Below, one piece after another: positions 10,901 to 21,968 of a DNA stretch of 64,000 nucleotides (the stretch's first letter is position 1; every line of letters begins with the position of its first letter). The stretch is taken from positions 1 to 64,000 of the forward strand of contig JBBHKE010002320.1 of NCBI GenBank assembly GCA_037447655.1, in the 5' to 3' direction. Both the position numbers and the translations under genes were made by a program. Under the pieces are notes generated by a model. The model worked only from the letters and a program-made list of their open reading frames with translations. It ran no database searches and had not been told where the DNA came from. The stretch is from Zygnema cylindricum. Taxonomy: Eukaryota; Streptophyta; Zygnematophyceae; Zygnematales; Zygnemataceae.

Positions 10901-13900
10901 TGTGGCAACAACATTATGTCTGGACTTTGTAAATGGGCATTGCTCATATGCAAGCCGAGCGTGTACCAAATATCACTGGTCAGCAGATGAGGTGACTTAT
11001 TCTTAATAGCCTGTTTATAATTGAAGTAGTTTTCAGCACTAGGTTCTTGGGATTTGCCTTATGGGGGCAAGACATCTATGGGTGTCCCGAGGCAACACAG
11101 CAGTTTGTCAAGGTTGTCTAAAAGTAGTATGACGAGGCCCTTATTTTTCATGTTCTTGCTCAGAATGTATATTCATGTGTTTGAATGTTTTGAGGAAGGT
11201 TAGACTACTTTCATAACTATTTTTGTTCCATTTTGTAGCTCTTTCTTAGATCTGGATATGTTTTTACCAAATAAGGCTGTTTGAGAAGTCGTTGAAAATG
11301 TTGAGGAACGTTCTTTTGTCCTATGCTTTGGGTAAACATCTGATTCATGTCTTTGGTGATGAATAAGTCATGTGCTCAATAAAGATAACAAATTTCAGTT
11401 TTAGCGAGCTGTAAATGTTGGGGATATATGCAAGTAACATTTTTCATTCCTCGATGATTGCAGGAAGACACATATCGAAGAACGGGACGTCTACCTCCAG
11501 AGGCTCGTCGTGAGAAAGATCAAAGTTTGCGTCCTAGGTATGGCTCCAGAGTAGATAATGGGCGAAGGTCTCCAAGGCGAAATGTTGCAGTGGATGTTAA
11601 GGGAGGAACCAAATTAGGAGCATCAATTGCGGAAAAAATGAAAGAAGTGGAGGGGAAAGACGCCGGTCAAGAGGACGGTAAGGGGAAAAAAACTTTTTAT
11701 GATCTGGACGAAAGCAAGAAGGCTAAAAATCTTCACAGCTCAGCTTCCATGAACTATGAAATTTTACGATCGGATAGCCTGGGGAAATGTACATTTGCCG
11801 ATGGTGGTGACAAAAGTGGCTTTTTTGCAATGGACTCTTTTGCAGAGGCTAAGGAGGTTGAAAGGGATGCCTTAGAAATTAAGCGGCTGAAGCAAGATGC
11901 TGAAGTGCAAAATGCATTAGAGAAACCGTCAAAGCTTGAAGCCTTTTTATGTGTCAAGTCTGACGAAGTCAACAGAGTTCATTGTGAGCCGGCTAACGGT
12001 GACAACAAGTTTTGCAGTGCTCGGTCCATGGGACTGAAGAAGATAGGAATCAAAGAGGAACAAGCTTTGTCTCCGCTTAATCAAGCTAGAAACCCACGAG
12101 GTTGGAACCTTCAGGAGGGTGGATGTCCCTCAGAAGATTGTAATCCAAGGATTGAAAAGGTTGATGCTGTGGAGACCGAAGGCAAGGGAAATTTTTTTGG
12201 AGTTGGCAACAATGTGTTGCTAAATGACATTCTACAAGTAGAGACTCATGGAAACAAGATCGGTAGAGACTTAGAAACTGTAGAAACGTTATCTGTTGTG
12301 AAAAAGGGTTTCAATAGTGGCTCAACAAAAATTAATAGCAGGACTGTCTCAGCAAACATATTGCACAATAGCAATGTGGGTGATATTAGCATGGTTACAC
12401 AAGGTGGGGAATGGAGTCTTTTTCAAGCTTCGGATGAGGTTATTGATAACATTGAACCTAGTATTGGTGTTACAAGCATTGCCCAAAGATATGGTTGTGT
12501 TATAGCAAGCGTTGAAGAGAAAGTGGCTGGAAATTGTTTGCTGAAGTCATCAAGCATGGGGTCTCATTCGTGCAAGAGTATTTTGTACAGTCCTTCGATA
12601 AAGCTCACAAAAGAAGGAAGTACTGGCATGCAAGACACGGAAGCCAGAGGTCAATTAAAAGTTAGCAATCCTCCTATTGCAGGAAAAGTTGACGATAGTG
12701 TAGAGGATGGTCACCAAGTTGTACAGGGCAGAGTGACCGAGGAGGAGGGGGTTTCTAAGCATTATCAGGACTTAGTAAATTACAAAAGAGATGCAGGTTT
12801 GATGTCTGGTAAGGATTGCACCGATTATTTAGAAAGTCCCAAGAGGCAACGTCTGGTTCAGGAGGACACAGGATCCGGGGCTCACAATAAATTTGTTCCA
12901 TTAGGAAGAAAATACAAAAAAAAATCATCGGATGGGTTAGGAACTTTAGAGAATGGTTTACAGACTTCAAAGTGTAGTCCTAACCATCAGTTGCATGTCT
13001 CAAATGGAGAGTTGGTTAATGTACATATAGATGGCCCGTGTTCTTGGGCCTTCTCTGAATCCTCGGTTGTGCCTTCATCAATTATTTGGTCGACAAGACT
13101 TCCACTACGTGTAGAAGTGAGTGACTGCAATAAAGTATGTCAGACCAAGATAAGTTCTGATCATGGAGGAAAGAACAACAATGACGTACTATTGGGTATT
13201 TATTAACCCTTCCTCATCAGGAGATATCATCTTGCTGTATGCTGTAATGGTGTCCATCATGAAGAATGTTTGGAGTTGACAGTTATTAGTGAGCACTAGC
13301 GGCAGGTTTTGCATTATCTCTTTCTTTAACATACCAATTATAGAATTGTGTGTTCACGCGTTCTTTCATTGCATCGTAGGGAAGTGTTTGTTACACGTTT
13401 TTTTTAACTGGACGTTTTTCGAGACTCAGACAGGTCTTTTGAGCAGAGTGCTTTCTTTGTCTGTGATATAATTGTTGTTGTTTCAGGGACTAGATGCAGC
13501 AGCAATGCTAATGCAGAAGTGCCTATGCATGCGACCATGGCTTCTATGGTAAGCCTTAACGCTACTGTTTTTACTGCAAATGAGTTTTAGAGAATGTCAG
13601 ACAAATCATGAAAATGTCTCTGGTCTGCCAAGAGTCAGGTGCTCGTCACGGCTGTCCATAGGAGATATGAGAAGGTGCCCAATCGTTGGAATGGAGGAAG
13701 CTCCTACTTTAGATGATTCAGCTATCTTTTGAAGCACCGTCCTTTTTCTTGTTATTAGTTATTTCTCTACTCTCTTTTTTATTTTGGCAGGCATGCGACC
13801 CTGTGAGGCCTACAGAGACACAGACAACCCCTGCTGGAGAGGCAGGCTCGCCAATCTCTCCAATTGGTGCGACCTCTCAAATTCTTCAAGATGACAGAAT

Positions 13901-16900
13901 GGTGGATAATACTCCTGGTGTGAGCCCTGTAAGGCTCAAACGGTCTTCTTCTCGTGTGGGACGAGATTTTGGCTCTCCTGGCTTAAGCCCTTCAAAGTCC
14001 AGACGCTTGGTGACCCGCGATTTTGCAGTCCAGGAAAAGCCTCGTGGGGTAGGTTTCCTTTTTGTCTATATATGAGCACAACCTCTACAAATGTGTTGTA
14101 CACAGCTTTGCCAATTGATCTGCCTTCAGTCAAAGAAGGCTATTATAGTTCTGAGTTGGTTTGTATACTTGGTTCACGACCTTCAATGTTTCTGGAAACT
14201 CTTGTTTCTGTCCTCACAGGTTCACTGTTGTGAACTCTAGGGATGACTAAGGATTCATATTGGTAGAAAAAATATGGTAATCGAGTACCGGTTTTTTTGA
14301 GGTCTTCGATAAATATTACTGGTCCGAAAAAAATATTGAATTTTATTGGCGATAAAAATTTGAAACACTAGAAATTTAAACACTAATAAATAATGACGCT
14401 GGGGAAAAGACGAATTTCTTAGATTGCGCCTGATTACAAAAAAAAAAAACATCAACGATTATGGTATAAACAGGCCTAATATGCAGAAACGCCCATTCAA
14501 CCATAAGGAAAAATACTAGTTTGTACTTTTGTGTACACAATGGTGACCGATCTTTACAGTATTTTGGGGTTTTTGATTTTTTCGTTTCGAGGACGGAAAC
14601 CCTTACTGTTTTTTTAGCACTAAGTTTTTTTAGGCGTGTATGGTAGTATCACGATGTTACCCTGGTTATCGCAATCAGCGACAATCAAATTATCAGAACT
14701 TATTGTTCAGGCTGATAGTTATTGAGGAAGGTAACCGATCAATGTTTGATAATATCGTTATTGCCGACTATCGGTTGCACAACCGATACTATATGAATCG
14801 CTAGAGGTCACCATTGATATATGTACCCTAAGAAATCAATGTGGTTCACACTAACTATTGTTGTGCTTTGTACTGTGGATGGCAATTTACTGCAGTACTT
14901 ACTAGTTTCAGGTATAGCTAAGTTTTTTTGGGCATGTATGGTACACGGTGAATCGCTATTAGTGTTAATGTTTTTTTCGTCAGTTAAAATATCTTTTCTC
15001 CGTACACGCATGTTGGATTGTGGATCTGACGGTTGCGATTGAAAGGTAAAGCCCTCAGCTTCCGATTGGCGGTCGCAAATTGAAAGTCAAACAAATGTGT
15101 ACGGAGAAATGATGTTTTAACTGGTGAAAAAAGCATTAATACTAATACACGGTGTAGTGTTACTGTATTACCCCGTACATATTGGTTCTCGCCGATTATC
15201 AAAATAATCGGCGAGAATCGAATTATGAGAACTTTCGGTCAGGCTGATAATTTTATAGGAAGTTGACCGATCAATATTCAATAATATCGTTGTTGCCAAT
15301 TATTGGGTACACAACCAATACCATATATATCCCTAAAGATGATCACTGATTCATGTACACCAAGAAATTAGTGTGGTTCACACTAACTAATGTTGTGCTT
15401 TGTACTGTGGATGGCAATGTACTACGGTTTATACTAGTTCAGGTGTAGGTGTCACAAATGCGACACTAGATTAGTGTGGGCCTAATTACTTAAGGTGACA
15501 ATGAAGTCACTATTTTTGGCTAAATCTGGATTTAGATCGATTATCAAAATTGCATGAGCCTCAATTCTTCGAGGGACATGATGGTCAGTCATAGTCCATG
15601 CAAATTTTAGTTCCACATTATAATGAACCGCACTGATGACCTGGGGACTTTAAGGAACAATATTGATTCACCGACGTGTGGATTTTCAAAATTTATGTTC
15701 ATGGATGTTCTTGTTGTTTTGTTGTTGTGTTGTGTTGTGGTGCTGCTTTGCAGGTAGTTGCTGAAGCTGTTGTTAGAGACAGCCCTCCGGAAAAAGACAA
15801 ATGGCCAACAGTTGGCACAAACTTTGCTAGCACTTGGCCGGTAAAAGGTGATGAACTTATCAAATTGCCATTAAGTGTTTTGCATACTCTTCAATGTGTT
15901 TGGCTGTCTGCTTATTTTTATGGTGATTTCATTATTGGACAGCAACCTAAATGGGCCGTTGCCAATGGTTGTTGTTATGTTTCGTCGATAAGAATGCACT
16001 GTTCATCTGACTGTTTTGCATAACTATGAGTCTTGTCGATATCCTGCCTCCTTGTTTGCAGATCTCTGGGGGGTTTCGATTGTTTTTTTGTTGATTCTAG
16101 CTTCTTTGTGTTCTGTTTATTTTCTCAGGTGATTCCAAGCATAAGGAAAATGGAGCCAGCAAAGCCGTCCAGCCTAGTGGTCTTATTGGTACAAAGAAAC
16201 TGAGGGATGAGTCACTATCTGCGCTGAAGAATCCAGGCAGTCGACTGAATGTGGTTGATGAGAAAGAATTTGCAAATAAGGGTAAGCCCAGGTCTCCACT
16301 AGACGCTTCGGGCACATCATGTAGGCCTCAGATTGGGAAGGGAGAGGAGCGAACCTTGCCAACACCAAAACCTATTGGAAGTATAAGTCAAAGGTCACGT
16401 CAGGAGTCAACGTTACCTGGTTCTGCAAGTCATAAATTTGGTCAAAAGGTTCAGTTACAAGATGAAAAAAAACATATACTAGAACCTAAAACTACAAAAC
16501 ACAAACTAGTTAGGATAGGTGTTAGTGTGGATAGGAGGAAGGATTCTGGATCTACTGGCACAGGGAACTTGCAAACAACGAATGATAAGTGGAAGAGCTC
16601 GAACAAACTGAAAATAAAGGAAGATGTACCAACAGGATTGCATCGGAAGGAGAAGTTGATGAATAGTGAAGGGTGTAAGACGGTGGGTTTGCCCACCAGA
16701 AAACCTGAAGTCCAGCTGAAAAGACATTCCCCAATTGCTTTCCAGTCCCATGGACTATCCAAGTTGGGGGATGTCCCTCATGTAAATACAGGCCAAGACT
16801 CGAAAAATGTGGTGTTAGTCAAAAACGTGAAAGGAATGGAGAAGGCAGGGAGAGACAAACTGAGTGGCGAAAGTGCCAAAACTGCAGCTCTTCCAGGGGA

Positions 16901-19900
16901 AAAGGGAATCGTCAAGGGTGTACATAGGTCCAGGTTGGCCAGTTCGATGAAAAGAAAGTATGGATCTATGATCCTGAATAGTGATAATATGACAGTGATC
17001 AATGGCAAAAGAAGAGACGCATATCTTGGAAAGGATGGCTCTGTTGTTTCACGGAAGAAGGTGGAGAGGTCACTTAGTGGTTCGGAGCAACCTGCGTCAA
17101 CTGTTGCTAAAGTACTTCCGGAAAATGTTAAACCAGTCGTAGAAAAATGTGAGTCTGGGGCTAAAAGGGATTCGGAGCAAATCAGCAAGTCACGTGTGGG
17201 CGATAGGTCAGTACTTAACCTCTCGTCACCGAAGCGGGAAAGAACATTGAAGACTGTCAAGCGCCGTGACCTTACCCATTGTATGGGACCTGTGGTTGAA
17301 GAGAGAAACTCTGAGGGGGGACAGACGCCTTTTGGTAACACTGGTGATGCTATAGAGCTGGGAGAGGGACACCTTGGTGGACGTAAACATGATGCTTTGC
17401 AGCTATTGCCAGTTCTGGAGATGCAGTCGCCACAAGACAGTGGTAGTAGGCGGGGTTCAAAGGTGGAAAATAGACCAGAAGAGGTGCAAGAGCCTGAAAC
17501 ATCTCCCTCCTTAAGTGCCGAAACAAAGTCAGGAGGTGTCAATGATGCCTTTTTTACAGAAAGTGGCTTCGCTCCTGAAGCAGTGGTCGCTAACTCGAAG
17601 ACTTTTGTGGGAGACAAAGAGTCTGCGGAGAGCGATAGTGACAGTTTCTCCAGCCTCTTCAAGTGAGTCGAATTTCTGTTAATTTCTGAATTTTGTTTTG
17701 GGAGAGTGGTGTATTTTGGATAGCATAAGCTAGGACATGCACACAGCCAGCCAGCTTACGTCCATTTTGGGTGACAAAGTATGTATTTTTATATGCACAG
17801 TCTCTGTCTCAGAGCTTGCCAAAACTGCAGTATGTTTCAATTACTGTAAGCAGGGGAGTTGACGAATATTTGTGCATCGTGTTACTAATAAGAGGACTTG
17901 GTGATGAGGTACGGTAGGATGTGTGTTTGATCAGCAAGAGATCACGATAGAGAATATGAAATGCACTTGTTAGTCAATATATCACAACAGTCTTCATTGG
18001 AGCATCTCTGTGTATTTTTAGAGAAAATTGACTGAGGTTTTTTTGACATTGTCTCTGTCCTCACATCTTCAGCAGTATGCTTGCTCCAATGTCAACTGAC
18101 TCCCTGCTAATCTTGTTGGGATCTCCAACTTGTAAGCACGTAGAAGTCTGGGAAAGGTTGTGTTAATCTTAACATAGTCTCAGATTGTTTGTCGTCTATG
18201 GTGTATCTTCTTTCATATGCCAATAGGTAGGACTTGCAGCTTGTCAATTTTAATTATCTTTTTGTTCTGTCGTGTCATTAAGTACTTATACAACATCCTG
18301 AATTTTTGCTCGCCTTTGGACTTGTGGTTGTTGCAGAGAGGAAGGTGATGGAGCCGATGAAGATGATTGTGATGAATGTGAAGATGTTCAAGGCTCCATA
18401 ACTTCGGCATTCAGTGCTGGAAACACAACAGTACAGCCTTCAAGGCCGGTTGGGTGTGAAAGTGTTGGGACAGCTGTTGGAGATCAAGCAGCTCCTGAGC
18501 TTGAGACTGACCAAAGTGATGGAAAACAAGGGAATAACAGTGAAAGTCCTGTCGATCTCCAAACAACCGGACCAGTCCGGTCGAGGAGCCTGAAGCGACT
18601 AACAAGCATTGGGCAACTTCAAGGAAGACATGGCAAATGGTTGAAAAGAAGCCTTGAGTCGAGCAGTCCACATAGTGGAGAATGTGCTGAAGGACTATGG
18701 ACAGCAGAAAGTCGCGGCGCTATGGAAAGTGCCCCTCTGGATGGCACGTCAAAAAAATTGCCTTACAAGTACAGGTGACCTTAACAAACCTACTTCGTAA
18801 ATGTACTTTTGTTGGCGAAGTTCATGTCCATCGCTAAGTACCATGAGACCAATCTTCAAAAATGATATTTAACAGATTTACCATTGCTTATCCACACTAA
18901 TGTTGGTACAATTTTCACTGAAAAGATCCCTCCATAGTAACCTATTTTGTGCCTAACAATTCACCTTGAAACTTTTACGCAATCTGTCTTCATGAACAGT
19001 TTGCACCACGAGATTAGTGGTGAGCAAAAACTGACACATTTTGATCACTTCATCACAGGTGTCTCTTCAGCTGGAGCCATTACTCTAAGCTGGCACACGA
19101 ACTACCGGAGCATCAGTCGTCTGCCACTGACTTTTGTCAGCGAATGACACAGGTCTTTCTTAAGGTATGCAATATGTCTCTGCGTTGTTAGTCTATGGTG
19201 AACAAACTCATAAATATGAGCTTTTGGGCCTCCTTGCAACTCTGAGCTTTTGTCGCTGGTTGTGTTTATGTGACACTCAATACTTTGGCGTCTGCAGCAT
19301 AATCTTAGAAAAATGCAGTCGAACAAGACGTTTGCAAAGAGCTCAGATAATACAGTTCTAGCCCAGAGAGCAAGAAGGTAATGGCAAGGGTGATCACAAG
19401 AATAGTAAGAAATTAAGAAGTGTTGCTACTGTGGTGAAAAGGGTCATGTCATTGCCTGATTGTAGGAATTATACGTATGATTAGAAACACAATTGTGTCG
19501 ATCAATCCAAAGTCAAGGGGAAGGGCAAATAGAAAAGTGGAGCCGACGTCATGATGGCATCAACTAAGGAGTGTCAGTCCAACTGGTTAATTGACAGTGG
19601 AGCGACTCAACATTTTTGTTTTTAGAGAAACTAGTTCGCACACCACAAGAATATCAATCCCTCTTACCTATTCATGGGAGATGATTGATCCCGCTCCTTC
19701 AACTATCGGCAAAGGAAACACTTTAGTGAACAGTTAACTAGGCACTTTCCAGATTTCTGTAGGAATTTATGCTCTATCGCTCAAGCTGAACTTTTACTCT
19801 CTTGCTCAAGGTGAAGATATCAGAATCCTTCCGGTGTGACAGAAAGGAGGAACAGTGAAGCTATAGAAGGAGGGTGAACTCAAGGTCAGCATGTCGAATC

Positions 19901-21968
19901 TTGCGTCAAGTTGAAATGTACTCCAGCAGAGAAGTCTCTGTCACAGTGACGACAACTGCCACAACCGAGACAGAAGAAGATGCCAAGTCCAATGGCATTC
20001 AATCAAACAACGATGAATTCGACTTGAGCAAGTTCATGCTGAACCCAGTGAGCAGATTTTCTGGCATCATAGACTAGGTCATCTGTACACAGAAAGGATG
20101 ATAAAACGTTAGTTAGAGAACAATTGGCTGAAGGCATCAGACTGGAAACTCTCAAGGATAGCAAGGACGTATGCAGGGGATGCAAGGTAGGCAAAGCACA
20201 TAGAGTAAGCTTGCTACAATGGGGAGGACAGGGAGCATTAAAAGCCTGTACGGACTTGCGAGAATCCCTTCCTGCTATGGAAATGTGTACGTGGTTACTT
20301 TTATAGATGACTGCACACGAATATCTTACATCTATCTGCTGAGAGATTTGATCAAATTTAACTGTGTAACCTAAGGATAAATGCAAGTAATTTCTGCGCC
20401 GTCTCTTTTTTCAGGCTATTGAGGAAGTGCATCACGTGGAGCGGAAATATGGAAATTTGCAGGCGAACAGTTTACCTCGTAACATTCTTGAGGAATTGTC
20501 TATACATCCACAAAAGACAAGATTATTTTCCGGGGTATAGGAATGCTTGTACCTGCACTTTGTTCCTTGTCTCAGCATCAGTATTCCTTGTTGTGTTGAC
20601 GTTGTCACCTAATTTGTTTCTTTCACTGACTTTCAGTGAAAAACTAAAATGCATCATTTCAAGCACAATCTCAGCGTATGCCTTATCTAGTCTCAACTTG
20701 TGCTGGGTTCAAGCGTAAGAAGAATGCCAGACTGGCCTTTCATGTTTTGTTTCTATTTTAGTTTGGTTTTTATGCTTGAAGGCGTAAATAAACTGGCACA
20801 TTCTTGGCGATTGGGGTTGAAAGAGTAAATAAATTGGCATATTCTTGGTGATTGGGGTTTGTTTGTCTGTGATTTTGCAATTTTTCAGGGTACTTGTTCC
20901 TTGTTGTCTTCTTCTGGCGTGATTGCCTGACTCCTAGATCTGAGCATTTTTCAGGTTCCTCCATTGGACATTCAAACACTTAAAGTGACGGATGAGGAGG
21001 GGAAATTCTACTGGTCTGCGGTCAATACAAGTCAATCTATTGATAGTTGCCACCAACTGGCAACAGTGCTACGGTCCAATCTGAAGGAACTGGTAAGACT
21101 ATGACCTTCGTTTTAGTTTCTTTTGGCAAGGGCATATGTTTACAGGAAACACTGCCTATATCTGCAAAAGTTCATCTTTAAGTATTAAAGTGGGTTCTCC
21201 TGTTTTTTTGCCATCAGCAGTAAACTGAGTCCACTTGTTTCCTCCACGACTTTGCAGGGCATCTGTCCTCTTCTTGTTGACATTGAGACTACAGATGCAG
21301 ATGGGCAGATAGTGACAGAAGATTCCTCGGAAGATCCTTTTCAATGTCTCTGTGCAGATATCTCGTCAGCCGAGCAACATAGTGGGAGAGCTTTGTCCAG
21401 AAAAAGGGGAAGAGGAGTTCAAAGTCGTGGGAGAACAAGAGGACGAGGGAGAGGGAAAGGAAATTTTTTACATGCATTAGCGTTGATGGGCCTTGAGGCC
21501 CATAATATTAAAGAGGATGGAGGAGGGGAAACCCAAAAGACAGACATTTGTAGAGGGGGTCGTCGACGAGGACGACCTAGAGGAAGAGGGCGACCCCGGG
21601 GGAGTATTGCCGCCAAAGCTGCAATTGTACGTGCAGAAAGCTATTTGGGATGTGAGGATACTCTTGATGGCGACGAGGTAGAGTACATACCAACTAAGGA
21701 ATGGGAAAAAGGTACAGGAGGAGACGAGACGTTGGGTTCGTGTTTAGGCGTACAAGAATTACATGGGCCGAAACTGGCGAATGAAGAAGAATTAGAATGG
21801 ACACTGGATGATGCCTTGAGGGAAAAGTATGCGGAGAGGCACATGAAACATGGTGCCTTACGTGGTAGGGGAAAGGAAGCCTTTTGGGGGGAGATAGCAA
21901 GTAGCATGAATAGCCGGGAATTGAAGGGTTTAGGAGATGTTTTTATCACTGGAAAACGGAGGAGGTGA
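4995..21968 (+). CDS. giant CK1/TTBK-like kinase with CCCH finger and AT-hook tail
   Basis: Exons: 4995-5079, 5372-5482, 5984-6138, 6315-6374, 6784-6951, 7495-7587, 7714-7797, 8277-8378, 8952-9016, 9134-9845, 10797-10991, 11464-13195, 13487-13548, 13791-14048, 15754-15847, 16129-17662, 18337-18774, 19059-19164, 20415-20534, 20955-21092, 21258-21968. All phases agree, giving 7023 nt and 2340 aa. The start follows an in-frame TAA. Kinase residues seen: IGEGTF loop 23-28, AVK Lys46, HRD Asp134, DFG Asp155 and GRRDDLWSLFY, the CK1-superfamily pattern closest to tau-tubulin kinases. An active Ser/Thr kinase is therefore likely. Residues 400-545 are Arg/Asp/Ser-rich. A CCCH finger follows (C586, C594, C601, H605), then a long disordered charged region. 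AT-hook-like RGRPRGRGRPRG lies at about 2208-2219. This suggests a nuclear RNA/chromatin-linked kinase. The exon 10-11 boundary is least certain. Two adjacent genes (kinase to 9019, the rest from about 9187) remain possible. Confidence 0.75.
7923..8124. mobile_element. TA-flanked MITE, family 1 copy B
   Basis: Lies in intron 7 of the kinase gene. It is about 202 bp, starts TACACCGACCATTGC and ends near TGATGTGCCTTGTA. It matches the reverse complement of the 178-400 element and is about the same length as the 57602-57804 copy. Confidence 0.6.
10059..10512. mobile_element. 454-bp hAT-type MITE, copy 1
   Basis: Sits in intron 10 of the kinase gene. The left end TAGTGTTGAGTATCGG and right end CCGATACACAACACTA are imperfect terminal inverted repeats. 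The element is bracketed by a perfect 8-bp direct repeat GTATTTTT (10051-10058 and 10513-10520), the target duplication length of hAT transposons. The interior is rich in ATCGGCGATA-type self-complementary motifs and codes for nothing recognisable. Confidence 0.85.
14657..15455. repeat. duplicated ~260-bp segment in intron 14
   Basis: Copy A (about 14657-14915) and copy B (about 15190-15455) are direct repeats. Shared blocks include GAACTT.. TCAGGCTGATA, GACCGATCAAT, TGGTTCACACTAACTA and TGTGCTTTGTACTGTGGATG. A palindromic TA element lies between them. Copy B begins with a strong hairpin (15186-15218, arms TTCTCGCCGATTAT). The ends resemble the ATCGGCGA-rich hAT MITE family, so both may be diverged relatives. 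Confidence 0.55.
14942..15156. mobile_element. palindromic TA-flanked MITE, family 2 copy
   Basis: 215 bp, starting TACACGGTGAATCGCTATTA and ending TACTAATACACGGTGTA, with arms that pair well inward (GTTAATG / CATTAAT; TTTTCGTCAGTTAAAA / TTTTAACTGGTGAAAA). Family 2 ends recur at 28391, 28602, 28842, 39396 and elsewhere. It lies in intron 14 of the kinase gene. Confidence 0.65.
19370..20372 (+). pseudogene. decayed Ty1/copia pol fragment in intron 18
   Basis: In order on the + strand: a CCHC zinc-knuckle remnant (CYCGEKGHVIA, interrupted by stops, 19430-19460), an aspartic protease signature (NWLIDSGATQHF, about 19580-19616), a GAG-pre-integrase block (FWHHRLGHLYTERM then CRGCKVGKAH, about 20060-20200) and the integrase start (YVVTFIDDCTRISYIYLL, about 20290-20345). 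This is the copia order gag-PR-IN. Several stops and frameshifts separate the blocks, RT/RNase H are missing and no LTRs are visible, so it is dead. It lies entirely within the 19165-20414 intron, in the same orientation as the host gene. Confidence 0.8.
20781..20862. repeat. 41-bp tandem duplication in intron 19
   Basis: Two near-identical copies containing GCACATTCTTGGCGATTGGG and GCATATTCTTGGTGATTGGG follow one another in intron 19 of the kinase gene. Confidence 0.7.

Noticed and set aside
16778-17662. 294-codon - strand ORF
   Set aside because: Shadow of exon 16 of the kinase-fusion gene. The sense frame is phased with its neighbours.
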